In this document: positions 11,438-20,211 of the stretch, in pieces
How positions within the stretch are numbered: the first letter of the stretch is position 1
How the letters are laid out: every line of letters begins with the position of its first letter
Assembly (NCBI RefSeq): GCF_000003605.2
Contig: NW_003157231.1
Coordinates: 55,595 to 79,805 of the forward strand
Length of the DNA: 24,211 nucleotides
Reading direction: 5' to 3'
From: Saccoglossus kowalevskii
Lineage: Eukaryota > Hemichordata > Enteropneusta > Harrimaniidae
Notes under the pieces: generated by a model
What the model saw: only the letters and a program-made list of their open reading frames with translations
Databases searched by the model: none
Told to the model about the DNA's origin: nothing
Position numbers and translations under genes: made by a program

Positions 11438-11854
11438 TTTTTAGTCGTCCGTGTGCAAACTGAGGAAAGACTTGCAACACGTTTACCACGGGCGCCTGAG
11501 ACACATCAATCTAGGTATAAACTGGGGCCATGTTATTTTAGGACAATAATAGTTGGGAGCCAGCATTACAGGAGGAAAACTTACAGACTCAGTAAGCTGT
11601 GCTCTAGGGGCTCGTCTGTATAGAGTAACATTGACCATTATCAGTAAAAAATTCTTGTAATTTTTACATCATTTGTATTGTTAATTTATGTATTCATTAT
11701 AACATTTACAAAGTTGGGGTATGTGCGTGTGTTTGTTTGTTTTTTGGTCTCTTTCATGTGGGTTCTCTATATGGATGTTTATGCCAATTGAAATTCCAAA
11801 GTGAATAAATAAATATACGTTTACTACCGGTGGATTAGTTATTTATTCAGTGAT
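11438..11854. other. Non-coding stretch
   Basis: No gene or clear repeat is seen between the fold-back arm and the tandem array. A TG/T-rich run lies near 11720-11745. Confidence 0.45.
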
Positions 11855-12180
11855 CAATAATACTTAGTCTTAGTTACAAATAACAAATGTTCCATTTTTA
11901 ATTGGTGCAGTGAGTCATTGCCAGGGCCCCAGGGAAAAACTATACCCAGTCTTTGTTGTACGTACCAAATGTCTCATCGGCCACAAGAGAAGTGAAGCAA
12001 AGTTAGAGCTTCAAGAATTAATAATACCCAGTCTTCGTTATAAGGTGTAAGTTGCATTAGTGCACTGAGTCAGGTAAGGGCCTTAGAGAATAATATCATC
12101 CAATCCTATTTATAGAGATCAAATATCTCATTGGCCATTATAGCAGTGATTCAGGTCAGGGCTTCATAATTGTGTGAATA
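11855..12180. repeat. Degenerate tandem repeat, four units of about 80 bp
   Basis: Four units share the order AATAATACCCAGTCTT, then AAATGTCTCATTGG, then AGTGAGTCAGG, then GGGCTTCAGAG, with many changes. The marker TACCCAGTC or its variant starts near 11861, 11943, 12025 and about 12097, and the next related TACACTA is near 12177. The spacings are therefore about 82, 82, 72 and 80 bp. It has no coding frame. It is probably an old minisatellite, or the internal tandem core of a mobile element. Confidence 0.65.
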
Positions 12181-14188
12181 CACTATTGCCTAAACCATTC
12201 TGTCACACAGCATTTGTCCATAATATTGTATGACTTTACCCGACAAATGTACATTGCTGACATCCCTGAATTACATGTACATCAGTCAAATTTGATAAAC
12301 ATATACCACAAAACATTTTTGGAGTTTGAAGCGACATATATTTTGTTTACATTTTGATGTTTGTTTGTTGTGTATAACAGCTATGGAAAAGATACAGTTT
12401 TGTATATTTTCATTAACCTTAATTGAAGATTAAACTATCAATTTCACATAAGCTCTTTGTCACTCTCAGACTGTAATGAAAACAATATAACAAGTTGTTA
12501 TTTGTTAAAGGCAATGGAAATGTTTCATTAAAAATCCTTTTTAAGTGAACTAGACACAGAATGAATGACAAATAAAGAAATACACATATTATAATGGTAT
12601 TATGTGTTATATTAGCTATATAAATTTACAATGGACCATAGAAATGTAAAATATAGTTGCTAATAGAGCAAATACAGTACAAATTATTTAGTTATGTAAT
12701 ATATAAATCATTTCATTTTATCAAGTTATACAGGAAATTAATTTAAGAAATAAAAAAGTGGCCGTCGGTACCCAGTGTTAAACGAGCATAACATTGGATG
12801 TTATGGATTAACATCAAGATTGAAAACCATGTATCTAAATCTTGATAGTTAAAACAATTTCATTTTTTTCCAAAATGCAATTGTCTTAGCAGCTGCAATG
12901 TGAATTTGTCCAGAATAAATTCAACCACTTGTCAGCGCCAGCAAATTCTTGAATTCGGTTAAATTAATGCTAATTCTAAGAACAATTTTCTAAGGCTTAC
13001 AGTAATCGTACTTTGATATACCAAAATATTCCCTAAGAGTTCATCTCTAATGGAAGCACACATAACCTGCATAACACAGAGCTAATATTTTTTTAGCTCG
13101 CTAGCTATGTTGTAGTTCACAAACTCAAAGTATGCAAATAGAGTACTTAAATTCAAGCAAGTTTTAACTTGCACATCAGTGTGGCAGAATTGAATACACG
13201 CCGCCAGGGCAGGTGTTCCCACCAAGTAGTTCGATATCAGTATTGAATTTTCATACACTAATCAAGCGACTTTACCGAACATTATTGATATTTAGTACCA
13301 TTTCAACGCTACGCATTTGATTTAAAAAAATGTGCACCGTGGTTAATTATAGCTTTCAATACACCTGATAACTAATACCTCCTAAGTTAACGTTGCTGTG
13401 ACTGTGTCAAAAACATTTAGACGAAAAATGTGAAAGAAAATAAACGTAACATGAAGAAATGTTTCTTCCGAATTGAAAAGATTTATTGATTTGGCTTCCC
13501 AAATCAAGATACACGTTGAAGTTTCTCTGCGTTTTTTAATGGGTCACATGTGGTTTGTGTATCCCATTCAGTGAGATATCATACATTAGTTTATTAGCTA
13601 AATATTGTTTGTAGTTACCACAAAGCGTGTGTGAGTAACTGAGAAACTTTACTTAACACACTCTTCAGAAGTCTTTCATGTCGTAAACGTCCTGCTTGAA
13701 TTGCAATTGTATAACTCTGTGTGTATTGCACACTGATTTATCTAAAATTGTAGTACAAAATGCGTAGTTGGGCGAGTAGCTTACTTTACTTAAAAATGGT
13801 ACTCTGGGTGGGTCCAGTGTGATGTTTTAAAGCGTGTTAAAACTAGACGGGTGCTCACAGATTGCTTTTCACAGTAATTTTAAACCAGAGGTGTGACGAA
13901 ATAACTACATATACAATGCAATTTTACTCTGCGAACTGTAGCAAGGTAATCCTGATGTGAAGCTTTTCTTATAATAACACAATGTTGACGTGATCGTGGT
14001 CCATATACAGATTTCTTGCTTGCTTTAATATAAGGGGAGTTCATTACTGTTATTATTTTGTAGCGTTGTCAAAACCAGGGGATATGCTGCCTCTAAAAAC
14101 GGAAAATTTTGAGAAAAATAGTTTCACAGTCACAGGCCCGTGAATCAGAATTTAAAATGTCGTTCTGGAAATTGTTTCCACAATCTCA
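12181..14188. other. Long AT-rich non-coding stretch
   Basis: This 2-kb stretch has no frame above 60 codons. The only structure noted is a 9-bp hairpin (ATCAAGATT at 12813-12821 with AATCTTGAT at 12838-12846), of a size that can arise by chance. Confidence 0.5.
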
Positions 14189-14304
14189 TACGACAAACGG
14201 TGTCCGCCGCGGCCTTGCACTAGTATGCTACGCTAGATCGCCACTATGGTCCAGCTGGATCGATTGCCCGTAGGGGTGCGTACCCTGGGGTAAATGTACG
14301 TAGT
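14189..14304 (-). repeat. Dispersed inverted repeat, copy 2, part Y
   Basis: This is the reverse-complement relative of 6448-6575. It keeps the GGGTACGCAC and CGTAC core and the GCCGCGGCC block. In copy 2, parts Y and X are separated by about 915 bp, against about 90 bp in copy 1, so copy 2 has gained sequence or copy 1 has lost it. Confidence 0.55.
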
Positions 14305-14657
14305 TGTATGATGAAATTATTTTTGCGTATCTGTTAATCAACTTAATTAGCTGAATGGCTGTGTTATGTCTAGCACCGTTTAGGCCATGTGAAGTTTTGG
14401 ACGGAACTTGGCTCAGTGATTTGGAACTAATTGCGAGATAACCGTCGCTATTCTGACTACTATTTCTGACAGTTAGAGTATTCATAGTTATTAATGTAGT
14501 GAACGATTAATCAAAAGATATGACGTGTTCAGTACTTAGTGTGATTAGTTGAACGTGTGAAGGTTACGCCCTAGTCTTTTTACTGCTTTGTAATTGGTTA
14601 GAGTTTTGAAAATGAATAAAGTTGTTTTAGTTGGTCTTGGCGAGCACACAAGGACAG
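14305..14657. other. Segment separating parts Y and X of copy 2 (left portion)
   Basis: This DNA has no counterpart between parts X and Y of copy 1. A minus-strand frame (14228-14485, 85 codons) has no recognisable domain and runs into part Y. No element ends were identified. Confidence 0.4.
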
Positions 14658-14733
14658 AGGCAGTCCAGTCCTGGAGGGTCTTGGGGCGAGCCTTGAGGCA
14701 GTCCAGTCTTGGGCTAGTCTTGGGTCAGCCTTG
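14658..14733 (+). repeat. Tandem duplication, 2 x 38 bp
   Basis: Unit 1 (14658-14695) and unit 2 (14696-14733) both start AGGCAGTCCAGTC and end GCCTTG, with a few substitutions and small shifts between. A partial third unit (AGTCTTGGGG) follows. A shorter internal motif, AGTCTTGGG, recurs several times, so the block behaves like a GC-rich minisatellite in AT-rich DNA. The plus frame across it is open by chance. Confidence 0.65.
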
Positions 14734-15219
14734 TGATAGTCTTGGGGACTTTTCCCCAGGGTGCTGTGTCTTATAGAGTGCTTGACTGATCGACTAAGAC
14801 GAGAGTTGAACTGTATTTTGTTGTGTGCGTCTATTTGACTGTAGAGCGTAAGTGACTTTCCCGATTCCGTACCTCAAGGGGACGCGATAGAGAGACGAGA
14901 CGAGATTCCCCCCTGGCACATGTGGAGAACCCCGAGGCCGAAGATTTCCCCCCTTATAGTTGCATCGTTACTCCATCCCACTAGTATTTTCAAAACATCA
15001 AGGTAGATGCTTTTGGCAACTGTCCTGTCTGTGTAATAGTTATTTTAAATTTCACGGGAGGTCGGTGATTTGACAAATACTGCAGCCGGAAAGCTAGTGG
15101 GTGTGGCTTGTGTGGGTCTCCTAGAAGGAGAACCAACAGTGATTTTAATCTGACTGTATAAATAAAAAAAATACACACCTGAAAACACGGATACTTTCTT
15201 TTGTTTATGTAAACTGTGC
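14734..15219. other. GC-richer stretch, no gene recognised
   Basis: The stretch contains a purine-rich run near 14885-14910 and C/G-rich clusters near 14910-14960. Minus-strand frames at 14990-15275 have no domain features. I considered and did not accept an LTR-type element here. Confidence 0.4.
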
Positions 15220-15423
15220 CCGGACTGACATTTACCGGGATCCGACGCTGAGGAAATACAAGTCACGTCGGTCATCGTCGATTTCGTTTCGCAAATTGCG
15301 TGGTACTACTCACTACGAAAACAGAACAAATTCATCTCTCTGTACTCGTAGTCATACATTGTTTATCACATTTGCTTGGATAAATCACCCTCGGTTAACC
15401 TCACGTCGTCAACATAATAGGGC
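15220..15423 (-). repeat. Dispersed inverted repeat, copy 2, part X
   Basis: This is the reverse-complement relative of 6166-6355, recognisable from GCCCTAT at its right edge (15417-15423) through GAGTACAGAGAGATG, GTAGTGAGTAGTAC and GACGTGACTTGTATTTCC to GTCAGT at its left edge. It is a few bases longer than copy 1 through small indels. Confidence 0.7.
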
Positions 15424-15693
15424 GAACTAATCGGGAGGCCACTAGGACAGAGGCATCAGTAGACGACGATGCCCTCACAAAATGGTCTGATTTCGACATT
15501 GAAATACGCTGTTATTGGTAATGGGCCATTTTATTTGATGTCGATTTTACTTGTTATCTAACAATTTCTCTTCTTTTTCAATAGTTTCTCGAGCTCCTTT
15601 ATTCGTTTTCGAAAACAACATTGTATTCATATCCATGGCACAGGGCATTGATGCTCAATAGTGGGATACAATATCGCGAATAATCTGCTGCAG

Positions 15694-15743
15694 TGACGTC
15701 ATAAAATCCACTGCTATTGATTATTAATACCCTATATATAAAA
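15694..15743 (+). promoter_or_regulatory. Candidate promoter: CRE-like site plus TATA box
   Basis: A perfect TGACGTCA, the consensus for CREB/ATF factors, lies at 15694-15701. TATATATAAAA follows at 15733-15743, about 30 bp downstream. Roughly 15770-16020 beyond it is CpG-richer than its surroundings, as in many invertebrate promoter-proximal regions. No coding exon with recognisable similarity follows. The frame at 15952-16143 is 63 codons long with no domain. Either motif alone could occur by chance; the spacing and order make the pair more suggestive. It could belong to a non-coding transcript or to a gene whose exons lie outside the window. Confidence 0.3.
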
Positions 15744-16352
15744 TATGTTTTTGAAATGCAGTCCTCAACCCCCTTGGCTACTTTCGCCGTGCAATTAATG
15801 TCCCAAATTTTCGTTTTCCGGGCGCCTCTGATAAATACCCTATCTAACCGCTGGGCTGAATTAGCTATATTATGAAAAATTCATATAAGATTGGGCGAAA
15901 ATCGGTCGTTTTGAGCTTCAACGTTTTTTTGCTCGGAAACGCAAGGGCGATATGACTAGATTTTCAAGAACGCAGGTCGCTCGGATCGGACGGTTTCTAT
16001 CGTTTCGAGTCTGTTGTGTGTCTAGAAACATAACAATTTTTTTTTGTGAATATAGAACATTTCGATATGCAAATCGAACAATTTTAATACATCCTTATTG
16101 TAACGTCTCCCATATAAATAGTCCTGTACTCCCCAGAATTTGACAATGGTACTAACCCAGAATTGACTTTCTGTTCAGCGCGTCTTTGGTTGTAGCAATA
16201 TTTACGCCACTGTACGAAAATACGCACACTCGCGAATTTGACAACATTCACTTGAGCGTTTTAGGATAGTGGGAATAGAAGCAAATAGATGGAAATGCCA
16301 GTTACGTCACTCATGAAGATTGATGATTCAAGTGCTGGCCAGGATAGATGTA

Positions 16353-17247
16353 TTAAGGTAGAGATGCAATTTACCTGACAGGTATTTTAATTAGTTAATT
16401 AGGAAACCAAGATGACCTCGCTTGTTCACAAAACTATATATTTTCGGAAAGCTTATTGTATGAATTTAAACATTTTGTTAGTATTTTTTTTTATGGACAG
16501 TGTAGTTTGAAATATGCACAAAAATGTGCTTTTTTGGTCAAAAGTGATTTAAAAAAAATAGCTTCTAAACCATGCTTATGTTTCCTGTCAAAATTGGTTT
16601 ACGGGTATATCTGTTTACTATGAAAAAAGTGCCGTCTTGAAAACTGTCTACCAGTTGTCAATTTTGCAGGGCAGCAGCTCAAATTTCACTACTTCAAGTT
16701 TATGCATAAATTAACACCCATGCTAGTTATATGTACGATTGTTGTAACACTGTTCAACCAAAAACAATGCCCTGACGGCGTTTTGAAGAGAAACACATTG
16801 TCAATCATTTGTGAAAATTTCAAAACAAAAGGTCAAAGCGTCTAGGAGCTATATTTTAAATGGGATGTGCACTGAAAAGAAGCTGAGATAATTGCTAATT
16901 TGCATAACAATTCACCCAGTAAGAAGTTTGCTAATGCTCATACTTAAAATGGCTGTAACAGTTCCAAATTTAAATGTATTATCGTTTTGTAAAAAGTTAA
17001 ATATAGTGCATAATATGGAGATCCCGTCATTTCGTTTTTTTCATCATGTTTTTTTTTATTATCTATGTACAGCCTTGCTAAATCGTGCTAAGCATTCAAA
17101 AGAGAGAATGTTTGCACCTATTATGTATCTTTTAAAATTGTCTTTTGAGAATGTTCCACTATTCACAATTCTACAAAGACTGTTTGGATAATAAAAAGCA
17201 AAAAAAAATCACTCCCATGTGCCCACAAACCTGCATCTCTACCTTAA
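16353..17247. mobile_element. Putative non-autonomous DNA transposon flanked by TTAA, 895 bp
   Basis: TTAAGGTAGAGATGCA at 16353-16368 is perfectly inverted at 17232-17247. The outer TTAA could be the target duplication, which is the signature of piggyBac-type insertion, leaving a 12-bp inverted terminus GGTAGAGATGCA. The interior is AT-rich. Its one frame (16892-17191, 99 codons) is Leu/Phe-rich without transposase motifs, so the element would depend on an enzyme supplied elsewhere. The termini lack the CCY-type start usual for piggyBac, so the superfamily is unsure. TTAA may instead be part of the inverted repeat. Confidence 0.55.
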
Positions 17248-17984
17248 GTGTTCATTTCTATGCAATATGTCTACACTCGCGATTCTCAATTTCTATGTAT
17301 AAGAACATACCGCTGCCGTGAACGGCGACGGCTGGCAGATTGTTGTAGCTCTGCGGATTTCCTGGCACAGGTAGATTTTAGGTTTCTTTTTTTACTATTC
17401 TGACGTTTACTTGGTCGCATTTTGTATATACCAGTAAACTGACAGTAAGTAAACGGGCACAGGGACATAGTCAACATGAGTCTTTGAAGGCCCGGAGATC
17501 GTCATCGTACAACATTAATGAACGAAAATGACATTACAATTTCATGCTGTCGAACAATCCTATATGTATAGTGGAGAACAAAGTATACAAGTACTGTCTA
17601 CGATATACTGCAAAGTGGAATTAATATACCTATTTACCCGTTGTTGATTTTTGTAAAAATTACAAGAGCACAAAACAAACAGCTGATAACATTCCACAGA
17701 TAAAAGACAAGAAAAAATAGTGCTTTTTGTCAAGACTATATAATAAATTTATTTTATGGTATTTTAGTGAGTGTACATGTATGCATTAAAATATGTATAC
17801 CCATTAAATTATCAAAGCTTCAAATGTAATCATAGTACATAGTTGTTGGTAAAAAATAGTCGAAATGATGGACAAATTGGTGGTTGGAATCGCCTAGCCA
17901 GTTTATAAAATAGTGAATAAACATTTTCGTAAATATTACTGACCGCGAGAACACCCATCGCGAAGTGTCTTGTAATGCTATATA
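17248..17984. other. Non-coding stretch before the LINE array
   Basis: No gene is supported. A minus-strand frame at 17286-17477 is rich in Lys/Arg/Ser (for example MRPSKRQNSKKRN), could be an exon of something, but has no recognisable domain. This DNA is the left flank of LINE copy A. Confidence 0.45.
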
Positions 17985-18768
17985 ATATAACACGACACCC
18001 ACAAAGATGTGAAACTGATTGGCGTGACATCCTTAGTCTGCCTGAAAGTGCTAAACCCAACTTCAAGGATTGCTATGAAACACCAGTCATTAACAAATAT
18101 GGGGATCTGCAGTGGCGTATTGTCCATGGTGCCTTTCCAACGGGAAGATATCTTTTCAAAGCTCGTTTGAACAATTTAGATAAATGTCCATTTTGCGATT
18201 GACACACTTCAACACATATTCTAGGTTTGTTCATCAAATAACGCCTTACTCCACCATTTTAATAATGTCACGTCACGACTGCTTCAACCAGACTTTCGCA
18301 TTCCTATTTGGTGGTTCACTATTTTATCACCCAATCGCTCAAAACACTTTATGTATAGCAAAGCACAAGGTATATTTTGTTTCTTAGCGTGCATGGCTAA
18401 GGTTGCCATTCATGTCAGCCGTCGTAATAAGAGGCAAAACAAAGGCTCGAGTGAGCCTCTGGAAATTGTTATTCAAAGTATTAAGTCAAGGCTTGAAACA
18501 GAATATGAATGTTCCCGGATCACGAACCAACTGCCTGAATTTGAAATTATGTGGACGGCAGAGGATGCACTATGTAAAATCGAGGATAACACACTTCGCA
18601 TTCTACTGTAATTGTGGCAGGTATGATCTATTTTCAAACAGGAAGTTGCCTTGTCTTGTTAAACATCCATACAAAAGAACACCATTGATTTAGCAAACGT
18701 AGCACACGCACATGAGCCAAGAGTTCTGTGTTTTAAATGTTTTTTTTTTTAATTTTCCCTTGGAATTT
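17985..18768 (+). mobile_element. L1-Tx1-like LINE, copy A: 5'-truncated 3' end
   Basis: From about 17987 the sequence matches copy B at 22892 onward, with an offset of 4905 bp and roughly nine bases in ten the same by eye. Left of that point the similarity stops abruptly in unrelated AT-rich DNA, as expected for 5' truncation during target-primed reverse transcription or for a later deletion. The fragment holds the last 200 or so codons of ORF2 and a 3' UTR. That UTR lacks about 65 bp present in copy B (near 18720) and has a T run there. It passes directly into the junction segment and copy B without a poly(A) tail or host DNA. Confidence 0.85.
17987..18611 (+). pseudogene. ORF2 C-terminal fragment of LINE copy A
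   Basis: The first part (to 18202) reads WRDILSLPESAKPNFKDCYE, then YGDLQWRIVHGAFPTGRYLF and KARLNNLDKCPFCD, where CPFC begins the C-terminal Cys/His motif. A deletion of about 5 bases relative to copy B then breaks the frame. Reading resumes in another frame with TCMAKVAIHVSRRN-type sequence (here ACMAKVAIHVSRRNKRQNKG) through EFEIMWTAEDALCKIEDNTL to the stop at 18609-18611. Copy A keeps a 12-base stretch (encoding part of YGDLQW) and about 18 bases further on that copy B has lost. It is non-functional. It is useful mainly for dating the array. Confidence 0.85.
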
Positions 18769-18815
18769 GGCAGGGATGGTACCCCTTTAAGTGCGAACCG
18801 GTGTCACCGGCCTGC
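18769..18815. repeat. LINE junction segment between copies A and B, nested inverted repeats
   Basis: GCAGG (18770-18774) can pair with CCTGC (18811-18815) as a closing stem. Inside lie a short G-run/C-run hairpin around GATGGTA and a 13-base palindrome, CCGGTGTCACCGG (18798-18810). The segment matches 23687-23737 between copies B and C. Whether it is the 3' end of the upstream copy, the 5' end of the downstream copy, or both cannot be settled from this window. Confidence 0.6.
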
Positions 18816-18876
18816 ATTGTTTGGTGTTTTTTGGAGTGTTTTTGTCTTTGTCTTGGCAAGGTGGTCGGCAACCAAG

Positions 18877-20201
18877 ATGGCTGCCGCTAACACAAGGCCA
18901 CCGTCAACACCAACAGATGCGGTACGGTGTGAAAACATTGATGGTATTCCGGTAGAAACGCCTTAGCTAAATACGGGCGTGTAATGAGCGCGGTGCGAGC
19001 AATCCCACTCGGATGCAAAATACCATCACTAAAAGACGTAAAGTCTTTTCGCCGCCAAGTTTATGTATATTTAAAAGATCTCAATATCAACGGTTTATTA
19101 CCTATTACTTTTCAAGGTCAGGCATATAATATTTACGTTTCGTCTGACGAACTGACTTGTTTTTCATGTAACATGAAGGGACATACACGTAAAACTTGCC
19201 CAAACTCTCAAACAATTAATATGCAAATGATGAATGGTGAAAACATTAGTGCTCAAAATAGCTCTCAACAGACTCTCAACAGGTGAATGTAGTTACTAAT
19301 TTAAATTCTCCTGACACATTGCACGACAAAGACGATGACATAACTGATATAATTAACACTCAAACACCAGATATTGAGATAAACAATAATGAGACAGATG
19401 GCGCAACAGAAAACATTGAACTTGAAACTGAAATGGATACAATTTCATCAAAAATATGAGCAAAAAGCGCACGCGCTCTAAATCACCAGTTAATAGAGAA
19501 GAACAGAACAATGACCAGTCGAATGACGAAAATAAAGGTGAACCAAGTTCTAAAAAGCGTAATGATGAAAATGTAATTGAAATTGTTGAAGAAAAATGTC
19601 CGATTGATGAAGAGTGGGTACGAACCCCTCCTTTCCCTTCCATTGCATCATCATCGCCTCCCCTACCCCCTCCATCCCCATGTGTATGCCAATGTAACAA
19701 TGTGTAATCAGTAGCCACAGCCTGAGTCGACCCCATTTCCATCATGTCCCTCACTTGAGTTCACAGTTGAATCCCCGCGCTATTCGCCACTATCCGAAAT
19801 CCCCATTGATTTAAATGGTTTAACTGATCAATCACAAGACCTTTTTCAGCACACCTATGTCACAAAATAAATACGCTGATGATATGGAGGAAACTGCCAG
19901 CGAATGTAGTAGGAATGAGGGGTCTATCATTTCAGATGGTTCAACATTTACATGTACTGATAACAGCGAATCAACAATATCAAACGCTAATATCAACCCC
20001 TGTTTGGTGTCTACACTTCACTCACGTAGATTTATAGACAAGTGTTTTGAATTTTGCCCCAATCTTCAAATTTTGGTCCGACATCTAATAAACTACCGCA
20101 ATACCACGCAGTTGAACACATATGATAAATCTCGCATACACGGACTCATTAAAAAAATTTAACAGCAAATCAAAACAAGTAACTTTATCGCTGATGTGTA
20201 A
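18877..20201 (+). pseudogene. LINE ORF1 (RNA-binding, CCHC zinc knuckle), broken, copy B
   Basis: ORF1 proteins of this clade bind the element RNA in the ribonucleoprotein. The start ATG (18877) sits in a CAAGATGG context and gives MAAANTRPPSTPT. Compared with copy C, 18 bases are missing in frame after this. At about 18964 the frame jumps to ALAKYGRVMSAVRAIPLGCK, with roughly 80-90 residues of the expected RRM-like region deleted. Next come SFRRQVYVYLKDLN and the zinc knuckle CFSCNMKGHTRKTC (19158-19199). A frameshift follows near 19275, then an acidic tail, a Lys/Arg/Ser segment (SKKRTRSKSPVNREE, 19456 on), a Pro-rich run, and a C-terminal part (19857-20162, then IADV) ending at 20199-20201. 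At least four frame breaks are visible. The stop lies 10 bases before the ORF2 start. Confidence 0.85.
19158..19199 (+). other. CCHC zinc knuckle in LINE ORF1
   Basis: CFSCNMKGHTRKTC has exactly the C-x2-C-x4-H-x4-C spacing of retroelement zinc knuckles, with the usual Gly before His. All four metal ligands are kept even though the surrounding ORF is broken. Confidence 0.9.
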
Positions 20202-20211
20202 TCCCCCTTTT

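Noticed and set aside
14500-14980. Possible solo LTR or LTR-type element remnant (AATAAA-like signal, T-rich run, then GC-rich block)
   Set aside because: No matching second terminal repeat, no clear borders and no recognisable coding parts were found.
16892-17191. 99-codon plus-strand ORF inside the TTAA-flanked element, considered as a transposase remnant
   Set aside because: It has no DDE-type or zinc-binding residues in any recognisable arrangement, and its Leu/Phe-rich make-up reflects AT-rich DNA.
17286-17477. Lys/Arg/Ser-rich minus-strand ORF of 63 codons, considered as an exon of a nuclear protein
   Set aside because: It is short, with no splice-site pair or domain. The basic bias alone is not evidence.
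19353-19754. 133-codon minus-strand ORF
   Set aside because: It is the antisense shadow of LINE ORF1 (acidic and Pro-rich region), which accounts for its openness.
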